A DNA stretch of 64,000 nt from Spirosoma endophyticum (GTDB lineage: Bacteria > Bacteroidota > Bacteroidia > Cytophagales > Spirosomataceae). The position numbers and the translations under genes are program-made. Location of the stretch: the NCBI RefSeq assembly GCF_900112365.1, contig NZ_FOLQ01000005.1, positions 342,562 through 406,561 on the forward strand, read 5' to 3'. Positions 1 through 8,144 of this stretch are shown piece by piece. The number at the start of each line of letters is the position of its first letter. Position 1 is the first letter of the stretch. The notes below the pieces were generated by a model, which ran no database searches, had not been told where the DNA came from, and was given only the letters and a program-made list of their open reading frames with translations.

Positions 1-421
1 AGCGCTCATGCCATTTCTTTGTATCGACGTAATCCTGCCCCTTCGCGTTGTAAAGTTTTGCGCCCAGCAGACCCTGAGCCACAAAGCCCGCTAATGTTAC
101 GAAGCCTCCAATCTGGTGCGCTACAAGCATCGTTCGCCTAACTTTCAGCTCTTTGATACGTCCTTCGGACGTTAATGGAGCTACGTTTAGGGTACGCAAC
201 AACCCTTTTGGCCCCCAGAACGCACGTTGAGTAAACAACATTTTGTGAGGTAGCAACTCCGGCGTTTCCGTTGAATCGCTAAGGCCAGCCAGCAAATCAT
301 CTGCTGAAGCATCCGTCGTTGTTGGCGCAATGACTGTATCCCGACGAACAGCCGTTGAATCCTGTGCCCACGACAGACTAATTCTACAGAGAAGACACAG
401 AGCAACAAAAAGGTATTTCAT
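1..421 (-). CDS. Exported membrane protein, 3' end cut by window edge (possible haem b membrane protein)
   Basis: An open frame starts at ATG 421 and stays open to base 1, giving about 140 residues without a stop, so the C-terminus lies outside the window. Residues 1-18 form a signal peptide (MKYLFVALCLLCRISLSWAQ). An acidic stretch follows, then from about residue 95 a hydrophobic helix that begins with a histidine (LVAHQIGGFVTLAGFVAQG), and a second histidine in KKWHER at the cut end. A histidine entering a membrane helix just downstream of a Rieske gene suggests a cytochrome b561-like haem protein, but that is inference; the family is not recognised with certainty. The gene starts 18 bases after the Rieske stop, so the two are probably co-transcribed. 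Confidence 0.6.
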   Translation of the reverse strand, partial: MKYLFVALCLLCRISLSWAQDSTAVRRDTVIAPTTTDASADDLLAGLSDSTETPELLPHKMLFTQRAFWGPKGLLRTLNVAPLTSEGRIKELKVRRTMLVAHQIGGFVTLAGFVAQGLLGAKLYNAKGQDYVDTKKWHER

Positions 422-439
422 AACGCCGATTATTATAGG

Positions 440-949
440 TTAGGCCGTAACTGTCAACGTATTACCGTCGGTACTAATGGTTGATTTGTACAACTTCATA
501 GCGGTTGTAGCGGGACCAACACTGACCGTTCCGTCTACATTGAAAACCGACCCGTGGGCGCTACAGGTAAATTTGTTGGCGCTCAGGCCATATGAAACGG
601 CATCGTTAGCTTCATGCGTACAAAGCCGTTGAATGGTTACGTATTTCCCACCGGTTGTATTGGCGACCAGCACGCTGCCAATTTTCATGAAATTTCCTAC
701 CGTTTTGAGCGAGCTGTAGTTGCTGTTCGTCAGGTCAATCGTAAAATTAATTGCCCCCGCGGCTGTATCAGCATTACCCGTTAATCCAGCCGCTGGCGGG
801 GTGGGTGTTGGGGTGCTGCTGTCGCTTTTTGAGCAGGCCGTCAGACCCGTTCCCATGCAGTAAAACGCCATCAGCGCAGCGCTGCTCATTCCCAGACTCC
901 GCAGAAATTCTCCGCGATTAATGTTGTTGTCAGTTGGATTCTTGATCAT
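440..949 (-). CDS. Rieske [2Fe-2S] lipoprotein
   Basis: A 169-residue exported Rieske-type iron-sulfur protein. From ATG 949, the N-terminus has Arg residues, a hydrophobic stretch and a lipobox ending LTAC (Cys39), followed by a Ser/Thr/Pro linker. The two cluster-binding boxes are clear: Cys110-Thr-His112 (CTHE) and Cys129-Ser-Ala-His132 (CSAHGS), 16 residues apart. The [2Fe-2S] cluster would be held by two Cys and two His, as in ubiquinol oxidases and arsenite oxidase small subunits. The lipobox implies a membrane-anchored periplasmic or outer-membrane location. A TTG at 961 would add four residues; ATG 949 is preferred. The next gene downstream encodes a membrane protein that could be its redox partner (inference). 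Confidence 0.85.
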   Translation of the reverse strand: MIKNPTDNNINRGEFLRSLGMSSAALMAFYCMGTGLTACSKSDSSTPTPTPPAAGLTGNADTAAGAINFTIDLTNSNYSSLKTVGNFMKIGSVLVANTTGGKYVTIQRLCTHEANDAVSYGLSANKFTCSAHGSVFNVDGTVSVGPATTAMKLYKSTISTDGNTLTVTA

Positions 950-1027
950 AAGATTAGGCAATTGATGTAGTTACACAGATTTATGTAGAGACCGATTGTA
1001 CTCCTGATTTGCATCACTAATTCTAGA

Positions 1028-2734
1028 TCAGTGATTAGTTAACTTATAACGTATTGAGAAAAAAGCGCCTGTGCTTATTAGATTAACCCCGAAGAAACCG
1101 ACACCTCGAAGCGGTGCTTTTATGAACGGCTCGACCTGCCACGATAACCGTTTACTAAATGCCCGTTCATACCCAACGGAGAAATTCAATTGGCTAAAGC
1201 CATACCCTCCAGTGCTGGTGTTGAGCTCAGTAAATTTGATATTGTACGTATGTGGCGGATAATTATATACGTAGTCCTCCTGCTTCATAATATAGCTCGT
1301 TACACCCCCACTCACAAACCAGCGGCTTGGTAATCGTCCGTCTTGCCGGGGTCTTATCGCAAAGTCGTATCGCACGTTAATGGGAATATCGAGCATATTG
1401 CATTTCCCATCGATACTCGATGGATCAGTTGGCCACATCCATGGAAAATCATATTCCTCCGGCTGCGCCCGGTATACTTTCGTGCTTTGAATAATTCCGG
1501 TCTGAACACTCCAGCGAGATGCCAGTCGATATTCCAGCATAACACCAAAATTAGTACCCGGCCGGGAGAAGTTATTTAAACCAACACTACTCAAGTCGGG
1601 TGCTACCACTAATCGAAGACTAAAACCACGTTGTGTTTGTGTTGTCGATTTTGGCATCGCACTACGTGTCAGGGTCTCAGGTTGCGCAACTACATCCGGA
1701 TTCGCAAACGTCGATTCAGGCCATTTCCCCGGCCGAGCGGCTAACTCATGTACATCCGTCAATACTACAGGGCCAGACTCAATGGATTCAAGCGCCGGTA
1801 CGTTTTTAGACGAACTGGTCGTGCCAATTTGCATTAACTCAGTGCTATTCAATCCATGCTTTTTAGTGAACGCTGGCTTGGTTGATGTAGGAGCATTCGT
1901 TGCTAAAAGTGCCTCATCAGCAAGACTATTGGCTGGTTTAGAAGAGTTTCGTCGTCGCAAACTTTCCTTCTTAGCACGGTTTCCAACTAAATTAGGCTCA
2001 ACAGCCGCCAGAGTTGCTATTGGTGTAGAAACCGACGTAGCCAATTGCGAGCGAGTCGTTCTGTTACGTTTTGTTTTCAGCCCATACGCCGTTTCTACCC
2101 GTTTCGTTGCATCTGTTGCCTTGGAAGCCGTGTTCGTTTTCAACCGTGTTACCGACTCTGCAACCCGACTTTCTGACTTATCGGACGTAGTATTTCGGTT
2201 TCTCAACGTAGCAGATTTCGCAATATGGTTTTCTGATTCACTCAATTTCACAACCCCATTTTCTGACTTATCAGCCGCCACAACGTGATTTTCTGGTTTG
2301 CTGGATTCAGCAACCGACTTTGTTAAATCAGCCGGTTGCTTATCCAAACCTGCACCAGACTCTAGTGAGTCGACTGACGTTGTTTGTGCTGGCTTACTAT
2401 CAGGCAATCCAGGCGCTACGTATTGTTGCGATTGTTCAGATGTCCGACTCAACGGTGAATTCGTACGTGTCACTACCTGCCTTGTCGGTTTATCTACAAC
2501 AGCATACATCTCACGATAAGCATACCAGCCACCTCCTGTCAACAATAACAACAGGAGCGCAGGGAGACCCCAACGGAGCAGCGATTTCCACATGGGTGCC
2601 CCAGGCTGAGTTTGCTCATGCGTGTCCAGCCGGGTTGCCATATCCTGCCAGGCCGCCGGATCGAATGGGGGATCGAATTCTTCAGCCGACTTTCTGAAGA
2701 GCCCGTCCAATTGGTCATCGGTTAGCTCTGGCAT
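1028..2734 (-). CDS. Anti-sigma factor fused to an outer-membrane beta-barrel domain
   Basis: This 568-residue protein has three parts. Residues 1-48 are a short cytoplasmic segment (FDPAAWQDMATRLD) of the kind seen in Bacteroidota anti-sigma proteins, followed by one membrane helix at about 51-71. Residues 80-365 are a long Ser/Thr/Lys/Asn-rich linker with degenerate KSEN and KSES words. Residues 369-568 alternate hydrophobic and polar residues and end in an aromatic strand (FFSIRYKL), matching the outer-membrane beta-barrel/PorT-like family. The start overlaps the upstream ECF sigma gene by 20 bases, indicating translational coupling and supporting the anti-sigma role. Whether one chain spans both membranes or the barrel domain stays periplasmic cannot be read from sequence. 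Confidence 0.75.
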   Translation of the reverse strand: MPELTDDQLDGLFRKSAEEFDPPFDPAAWQDMATRLDTHEQTQPGAPMWKSLLRWGLPALLLLLLTGGGWYAYREMYAVVDKPTRQVVTRTNSPLSRTSEQSQQYVAPGLPDSKPAQTTSVDSLESGAGLDKQPADLTKSVAESSKPENHVVAADKSENGVVKLSESENHIAKSATLRNRNTTSDKSESRVAESVTRLKTNTASKATDATKRVETAYGLKTKRNRTTRSQLATSVSTPIATLAAVEPNLVGNRAKKESLRRRNSSKPANSLADEALLATNAPTSTKPAFTKKHGLNSTELMQIGTTSSSKNVPALESIESGPVVLTDVHELAARPGKWPESTFANPDVVAQPETLTRSAMPKSTTQTQRGFSLRLVVAPDLSSVGLNNFSRPGTNFGVMLEYRLASRWSVQTGIIQSTKVYRAQPEEYDFPWMWPTDPSSIDGKCNMLDIPINVRYDFAIRPRQDGRLPSRWFVSGGVTSYIMKQEDYVYNYPPHTYNIKFTELNTSTGGYGFSQLNFSVGYERAFSKRLSWQVEPFIKAPLRGVGFFGVNLISTGAFFSIRYKLTNH

Positions 2735-3293
2735 ACTCGTCGTAGTTTACGTGCTTCAATAACTGGCGCAGGTTCTCCCGCGCCCTCGCAAGGTTCGATT
2801 TCGACGCGCCAACTGAAATGCCAAGTTGTGCGGCAATTTCTTCGTGCGTGAATCCATCCATAACATATAAATTAAAAACCAGCCGATAAGCGGGTGATAG
2901 CCGCTGAATTAAGGCCAGTAAATCTTCGTGAGCCAACTGGCTAAACGCATCGGGCACGCCTGAAACGGCTGTTTGTTCGGCCTGTTCAACATCTTCGTGA
3001 TGATGATGACGTACTTCCTGCCGGTAATGATCTACCGCTGTATTGATCAGTATACGCCGAAACCAGCTTTTAAACGGCTGCGACGAGTCGTATTGATCCA
3101 GTCGCGTAAATACTTTTAGAAAACCATCGTTCAGCACTTCCAGCGCCCCCTCCCTGGTAGGAGCGTAGCGCAGGCACACCGCCATAGCATATCCGTAGAA
3201 CTGCCGGTAAAGCAATTCCTGACTTTGCCGGTGATTGCGCAGGCAACCGGCCAAAAGCTCGGGTAAGGCTATTATGTTAGGAGCGTTGGACAT
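2715..3293 (-). CDS. ECF-type RNA polymerase sigma factor
   Basis: A 192-residue sigma-70 family protein of the extracytoplasmic function class. Region 2 lies at about residues 28-92 (core binding and -10 recognition; includes SWFRRILINTAVDHYR). Region 4 lies at about 125-180, with a helix-turn-helix in THEEIAAQLGISVGASKSN followed by the usual LARARENLRQLL helix. Regions 1 and 3 are absent, and the length is normal for the class. A short HHHH run at 96-99 lies in the linker. Its 3' end overlaps the start of the anti-sigma/barrel gene, the classic arrangement for a factor held inactive by a membrane anti-sigma. Target promoters are unknown; autoregulation and control of the neighbouring lipoprotein genes are possible. 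Confidence 0.92.
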   Translation of the reverse strand: MSNAPNIIALPELLAGCLRNHRQSQELLYRQFYGYAMAVCLRYAPTREGALEVLNDGFLKVFTRLDQYDSSQPFKSWFRRILINTAVDHYRQEVRHHHHEDVEQAEQTAVSGVPDAFSQLAHEDLLALIQRLSPAYRLVFNLYVMDGFTHEEIAAQLGISVGASKSNLARARENLRQLLKHVNYDEYARANR

Positions 3294-3395
3294 TCAACAG
3301 TTGGACAGCCGTAGCGTTATTCACTCGTAGACTTTCATTTACGAAAAACGCCTGTTTATCAGTCTTTCAGAACTTTATAACCTCAAATGGTAAAC

Positions 3396-4247
3396 TTAAT
3401 TTGCTGGAGCAACCGGTGATGTCAGGTTGACCACTGGCCAGACGCCCGGCCTTGGTACGCTAACACCCTTTGTAGCCCCCCGCTGTCCACCGTCAGCACC
3501 AAAATAATAGAGCGGCCAGCCTTTAAACGTAAGCTGCGTTTTGCCTACGGCCGTGATGGTCGCAAAATTTGTTTTACCAAGAACGGAAGGAATATCACCA
3601 ATCGTAGCCGATGTCTCGAATATAGGCCAGGTAAGGTTATTACTCAAATCAGCTTTGGTATAATTGTTCTTATTATTTTTGTCACTAGCGAACGCGTAGA
3701 GTGTACGACCCAGGCTATCCGTTAAAAATATGGAGTTACCAGTACCTTCTTTGGTATCAAACGTGTAGTTTTTCCCGTCATTGCCTACCAATTGCCGCGA
3801 CGCAATCATCACCGTGTAATGTGGTTTAGCCACCTGCCAGACACCGTTTCCAATACCCTCCCCAAGCACATCGCCCGTATTCACGTCATTTTTGTAGTAG
3901 TACAGTGGCCAGCCTTTGAATGTTGTTTGTTTGGCCCCATCTGCCCGAGTTATTGTTGCAAAATCAGACGCTTTCAAACTGGTTCCGAGTGTAGGCGTTT
4001 CCTTATAAAAAATAGGCCAGGTATCTAAACAACCGCCCGTGCAATTGGCATCACCCGCTACGTCGGGACCAAAGAAATAAAGTGTCTTGCCACCCGCTCC
4101 CGTTATTACATTACCAAGCGTAGAAGTTCCGAGCGCCAGATCAGGTCCAGGGGCCGTAACAGTATCATCTTTTTTGCAGCCCAGCATAGCTGCGACTAAC
4201 AAACCTGTCGCCAGCAACGTACGATTAGCGTAAATGAAAGATTTCAT
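3396..4247 (-). CDS. Secreted two-repeat lipoprotein (Lipoprotein_15 family)
   Basis: A 283-residue lipoprotein with a signal peptide and lipobox ending MLGC (Cys24). Two copies of the 'secreted repeat of unknown function' (Lipoprotein_15, PF03640) are visible. The first lies at about residues 45-140, with TWPIF at 76-80 and TFKGWPLYYY at 109-118; the second lies at about 155-272, with TWPIF at 206-210 and TFKGWPLYYFG at 240-250. No enzymatic motif is seen. Members of this family are exported proteins of unknown function, often found beside membrane redox or ECF genes. The gene lies upstream of the ECF sigma gene on the same strand, about 100 bases apart, so it could share its regulation. Confidence 0.85.
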   Translation of the reverse strand: MKSFIYANRTLLATGLLVAAMLGCKKDDTVTAPGPDLALGTSTLGNVITGAGGKTLYFFGPDVAGDANCTGGCLDTWPIFYKETPTLGTSLKASDFATITRADGAKQTTFKGWPLYYYKNDVNTGDVLGEGIGNGVWQVAKPHYTVMIASRQLVGNDGKNYTFDTKEGTGNSIFLTDSLGRTLYAFASDKNNKNNYTKADLSNNLTWPIFETSATIGDIPSVLGKTNFATITAVGKTQLTFKGWPLYYFGADGGQRGATKGVSVPRPGVWPVVNLTSPVAPAN

Positions 4248-4285
4248 TGTATCAACTGTGTTTTAAAAGTGAGAAATAGAACAGT

Positions 4286-4297
4286 TGAACCGGTTCA
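4286..4297. promoter_or_regulatory. 12-bp perfect palindrome upstream of the two-repeat lipoprotein gene
   Basis: TGAACCGGTTCA is a perfect 12-base palindrome that begins 39 bases upstream of the ATG of the minus-strand lipoprotein gene (4247). The position fits an operator for a dimeric regulator, but no regulator can be named and the site could be chance. Confidence 0.3.
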
Positions 4298-4432
4298 TTC
4301 GCTAATACGGGAGGCCCTGAAAAAGGGTTGCGTCGCCTTTGGAAAAAAAGTTGAATTGATTCGTTATATCAGGTTGAAATAAAAGACAATATGTTGTCAT
4401 AAAGTCACTTACAGGAACCTTAGACAAACGTA

Positions 4433-5593
4433 TTATTCTTTATCAGCCCGTCGGTCGGCGCGGATTTCGGGAATTGTATCCGGGTCAATCAGGCCCAGCG
4501 AGGCTGCATGTTCGGCAGCGGCAACCGTGTCGGACACGAGCAGCATGGGCACATTGTAGGATTCTGTTGTTTTGATAAGCTGACGAACATCTTCGTCGCG
4601 CCGATCTTCCGATACGTCGCGGATATAAATCGCCCGAATCCGACCTGGATTTTCGCGTACGACCTGTGCGTATATTTCGGGGTCCTGCTGTCCACTATCG
4701 CCAATGAGCACAAACGACAAATGCGGATTCACGTCCAGCACTTTTCGTATCATGGCCAGTTTATGGATATGGTGCCCTTCGGACGATAGTATTTCTGGAC
4801 TCAAGCTAAAATCACGCAGTAAAATCGGGCCTTTCGGAATACCCTGGATACGAAAGAAATCGACCAGCAGGTCATATAAATTCCAGGGGCTGCTCGATAC
4901 GTAGTAAATCGGGTTGAACAACGTAGTGACCGGACCACTTTGCAAGGCCCGATAAAAAGCTGCGATTCCAGCAAACGGCAGGCGCGTATACGCATTACCT
5001 AAAAACGTCAGCCGCGCCGTTTGAAGCAGGCTCGTAGCACCCGTTACGAGTACCGTATCATCAATGTCAGAAATAACGCCAAACTGGCTAAACGAAGGCG
5101 AAACCATCATATAGCCATCTTTAACAACAGGTTGGCCAGCTTCAGCCGTGGCATTAGCTGGTTGTAAAACGCCATCCAGCGAGTAGCGAATCGGAAACCA
5201 GACGCGTCCTGGTGGCAAATTCGTGGGTGAATTAATGGTCAGTTCAAAATAACCTTCATTATCTGTTACCGTTGTGTGTGTCTGTCCAAACGCGTCGATA
5301 CGTACCGTTACACCGGGCACTTCATCGCTTTCAAAGCGTTGGTACGTTGCCAGCAGATTTTGCCAGAACGTATCATTGTCGCTAGGTGTACTCAGGTCAC
5401 GTTCCCGCAACACCCGACCTTTGAGCCAGACAGTGGCGGGACTCTCTTGCGTTGGGCCACCAAAGCCACGGTAATAGACAATTTTATACGGTTTTTGGGC
5501 ATCCAGCCGCCCAGAGAGCCTGCTTTTTAGCCGATTAAATTGAATTTCGGCATCAGTCGATGCATTACTTAAAAATTCTCTCCAGGAGGCCAT
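4433..5593 (-). CDS. App1-family phosphatase (DUF2183)
   Basis: A 386-residue protein of the App1 family, named after the yeast phosphatidate phosphatase App1 (PF09949). Residues 95-140 form an Ig-like beta region (VTVRIDAFGQTHTTVTDNEG). The catalytic HAD-like part starts at FGVISDIDDTV, with the DxDxT signature at Asp176-Ile-Asp178-Asp-Thr180. SSSPWN (233-238), a conserved Lys near 278 and GDSGQQD (298-304) supply the other HAD motifs. Asp176 should be the nucleophile and Asp178 the acid/base. No signal peptide is seen, so it is probably cytoplasmic. The bacterial substrate is unproven. It follows the GH-like gene by about 34 bases on the same strand. Confidence 0.85.
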   Translation of the reverse strand: MASWREFLSNASTDAEIQFNRLKSRLSGRLDAQKPYKIVYYRGFGGPTQESPATVWLKGRVLRERDLSTPSDNDTFWQNLLATYQRFESDEVPGVTVRIDAFGQTHTTVTDNEGYFELTINSPTNLPPGRVWFPIRYSLDGVLQPANATAEAGQPVVKDGYMMVSPSFSQFGVISDIDDTVLVTGATSLLQTARLTFLGNAYTRLPFAGIAAFYRALQSGPVTTLFNPIYYVSSSPWNLYDLLVDFFRIQGIPKGPILLRDFSLSPEILSSEGHHIHKLAMIRKVLDVNPHLSFVLIGDSGQQDPEIYAQVVRENPGRIRAIYIRDVSEDRRDEDVRQLIKTTESYNVPMLLVSDTVAAAEHAASLGLIDPDTIPEIRADRRADKE

Positions 5594-5627
5594 GTGCGCT
5601 AAGATTCAATTGTATAGGCTACGTTAT

Positions 5628-7430
5628 TTATTTGCTTATATATCGATAATTGAATCGGCGATCTGGCGCACTATCTCCACTAAGAAAAAATTCGGTTATA
5701 CTGTTCAGTCGCTGAATATTATCCGCCCAATGAAAGTCGAATTTAACCCGAGTATAGTTTTGGTGTATTGAGCTTAAGGGTACACTAATTTCAAGCTCTT
5801 TATTAGTATATCGGATCGCGCCTTTTGCTACAGGTTGCCATGATTTTCCTGTCCAGCGGCTAACAGATGTCTGATTTCCTTTTATAGTTTGATTAATTAG
5901 AAAATCATAGCCAGCCCAGCCAGTTTTGGCCGACTGATCAGCATCAACAAACAACAACATCCAATTTTTGTCGGTTGAAGAAGAAAGTTTACTTCCTGTT
6001 TTAGCGTAGAAATAAACATTTTTCGCATCGTACGTCACTCGACTACCAATGATATCGTTGCGACCTGTATTGTTAATATAATTGGTTTTGTTGTCAACTC
6101 GTGGCCAATTTCGGTGCATAACATCCCCAATAGGGTCATTAAAGTTTGGTGTTATGGTCGCCCATTCGCCGAATTGTCCATCAATACTAATAGTACGGGA
6201 TGAGCTGGTGGGTTCGGGCATAGCCATTCCTTTGAAACGACGAACGTTAGCAACTAATTGGTAATAATAATTGTCTGTGTACCCATTTTTCATGGGGTCG
6301 ATGTCTCGGTTATATTCCTGGTTATATTGATCAGCAAAAAAGGTTTGCCCGTACTTCATTGGTTTCCCCATAAACAGCACGGAATTAGCTTTGGAAGCCG
6401 AATCCGTCTGCATATTAACTTGACGCTGAGCGACCCACTCGTTCCAGCCTGTAACAAATACAACAGCCGGATCTACTTGTAAAGCCCGTTTCCATTGTTC
6501 GTCAAAATATAATCCTTGGTGTGTATACGATGTAGTTCCTTCTAGAGTATTGGCAGGTTCTCTCCCCTTTTGAAAACTCTTACCTCTCTGGTTAGGATGA
6601 CTGGCAACCCCAACTGGAATTTCTTCTGGTATAGCCGGGTCTTTATCCCAACCATAATCTTGTGGAGCGGTGTCAATCCATTGCCAGTGATGCGGTTCAT
6701 TACGTGCGTTTGTGAATGCCCAACAGAATCGCCAAGTAAAGTAGTCACGAATAGTGGCGTCGGTTATTTCCTCAACCCTACCCAATAAAAGCGGTTTCCC
6801 TTGCCAACGGAACCATAGATCTGAGTAACGATTCTGAGCGTAGAATTGCTGGTAAATAGCGGTAACAGTGTTTGCGCTATTTGGCCCAGGTACAAAACAA
6901 ATGTAAGGTGTAGGAATGCCCTGATTCCGCATCCCTAAGGATATTTCGCATAACTTACTAACAACTGGCAAATATATCTCTCGGTTAGTTACGTCAAAAA
7001 AAAGTATATCTACACCAGCCAGCGTCAGCAATTGCAGATTACGGCGTATAACCCATGGATCATCAGCTTTAAAATAACCTACTTCAGGCTCACCCCACCA
7101 ATGGAATGCACCTACTGGGCCAAATTTAATATTTTTAGGATTGGCTTTAGTCAGAGTAGTTATATCATAAATGGCCGAATCTTTATGTTGTCCATGCCAC
7201 AAAAAATAGAACATACCTACATACTTATTACGTCGAACACCGCCCGTCTCCTTATAATCAGGAAGGGTTCTCCCAGCTCCATCCATCGCGACCCAATTCG
7301 AACTCTGAATAGGCAAAATAGGTGAGCCTGTTTCAGCCGTATTCGAAGCTATACTATCAGAAGTTTGGGGCAGGGGTAAGAAACTTGTAGTCAGTCCAAT
7401 TGCCAAAATACTAAAGAGAATCCCTTTCAT
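5628..7430 (-). CDS. Secreted glycoside hydrolase-like protein (GH71/99 type) with C-terminal CBM9-like domain
   Basis: A 600-residue exported protein. The start was set at ATG 7430 because it begins a normal signal peptide (MKGILFSILAIGLTTSFLPL); a longer frame starting at 7508 adds 26 residues with no export signal. Residues about 60-400 resemble the GH71/GH99-like TIM barrel: YVGMFYFLWHG, a middle part with NLQLLTLAGVDILFFDVTN, and VFVTGWNEWV near the end of the barrel. The C-terminal 180 residues (from ISIDGQFGEW) match carbohydrate-binding family 9/DOMON-like modules. It probably acts on an external polysaccharide; the linkage is unknown and catalytic acids were not assigned. It is transcribed away from ridA. 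Confidence 0.7.
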   Translation of the reverse strand: MKGILFSILAIGLTTSFLPLPQTSDSIASNTAETGSPILPIQSSNWVAMDGAGRTLPDYKETGGVRRNKYVGMFYFLWHGQHKDSAIYDITTLTKANPKNIKFGPVGAFHWWGEPEVGYFKADDPWVIRRNLQLLTLAGVDILFFDVTNREIYLPVVSKLCEISLGMRNQGIPTPYICFVPGPNSANTVTAIYQQFYAQNRYSDLWFRWQGKPLLLGRVEEITDATIRDYFTWRFCWAFTNARNEPHHWQWIDTAPQDYGWDKDPAIPEEIPVGVASHPNQRGKSFQKGREPANTLEGTTSYTHQGLYFDEQWKRALQVDPAVVFVTGWNEWVAQRQVNMQTDSASKANSVLFMGKPMKYGQTFFADQYNQEYNRDIDPMKNGYTDNYYYQLVANVRRFKGMAMPEPTSSSRTISIDGQFGEWATITPNFNDPIGDVMHRNWPRVDNKTNYINNTGRNDIIGSRVTYDAKNVYFYAKTGSKLSSSTDKNWMLLFVDADQSAKTGWAGYDFLINQTIKGNQTSVSRWTGKSWQPVAKGAIRYTNKELEISVPLSSIHQNYTRVKFDFHWADNIQRLNSITEFFLSGDSAPDRRFNYRYISK

Positions 7431-7640
7431 TATGTATCTCCAGTTAGTTTGAATAATTATTTTTTGGACCCGCAGGTAAAATTTTACGGATTGGTATTTA
7501 CCAAACATATCCGTCTATTCGGCCATCCGGGGGTTTAGTGATAACTTGCAGGCAATTTACGTATCAGCCCTTAGTCGTAGTGGTTTTGTTCTTATCTGAA
7601 CGGATCTTTTGCCGCGACCGACTACTCTCTATTAAAAACC

Positions 7641-8024
7641 ATGAGCAAACAAATTGTTTATACAGAACAGGCCCCGGCAGCCATTGGGCCTTACAGCCAA
7701 GCGGTGAAAGTTAACGTAGCCTCTCCGTCAAATATGTTATTCGTTTCCGGCCAGATCGCACTTGACCTAGCGCCACTGGGCGATATTCAGGCTGAGACTC
7801 AGAAAGTAATGGAAAACATTGGTGCCATACTAAAAGCTGCTAATCTGGATTATACGAACGTAGTAAAAGCCAGCATTTTCGTAAAGGACATGAACAATTT
7901 TGCCCTTATCAATGAAGTCTACGGTCGTTTTTTTACCAGCGAACCACCCGCCCGCGAAACCGTGGAAGTCGCTCGATTGCCCAAAGATGTAAATGTTGAA
8001 ATTTCAGTAATAGCTATTCAATGA
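7641..8024 (+). CDS. ridA: RidA family reactive enamine/imine deaminase
   Basis: A 127-residue protein of normal RidA length. Family marks are IGPYSQAVK near the N-terminus, FVSGQIALD, and the C-terminal PPARETVEVARLPKDVNVEI, which contains the conserved Arg that binds substrate carboxylate in RidA. RidA hydrolyses 2-aminoacrylate and similar imines formed by PLP enzymes, protecting them from damage. It is cytosolic and usually trimeric. The stop codon TGA (8022-8024) lies inside the left arm of a 43-bp inverted repeat that separates it from gltX. Confidence 0.93.
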   Translation: MSKQIVYTEQAPAAIGPYSQAVKVNVASPSNMLFVSGQIALDLAPLGDIQAETQKVMENIGAILKAANLDYTNVVKASIFVKDMNNFALINEVYGRFFTSEPPARETVEVARLPKDVNVEISVIAIQ

Positions 8025-8134
8025 GCGAAATTGGACCGCCGAAGCGGAGTGATTGAGTAAAAGAGCGAATAAAACTAGCATCAGTCATTCACTCTTTTAC
8101 TCAATCACTCCGCTTCGGCGGTCCAATTTCGCTC
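8023..8134. repeat. Perfect 43-bp inverted repeat (large hairpin)
   Basis: Left arm 8023-8065 and right arm 8092-8134 are exact reverse complements (43 bases each) around a 26-base loop. After one C/A mismatch a further four pairs form. The left arm overlaps the ridA stop codon and the right arm ends 10 bases before the gltX ATG. There is no U-run after the right arm, so it is not a typical intrinsic terminator, and the length far exceeds one. The words GAGTGA, GAGTAAAAGAG and GAGCGAA recur in it. It may be a genome-wide palindromic repeat. Confidence 0.9.
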
Positions 8135-8144
8135 TTTCAAACTT

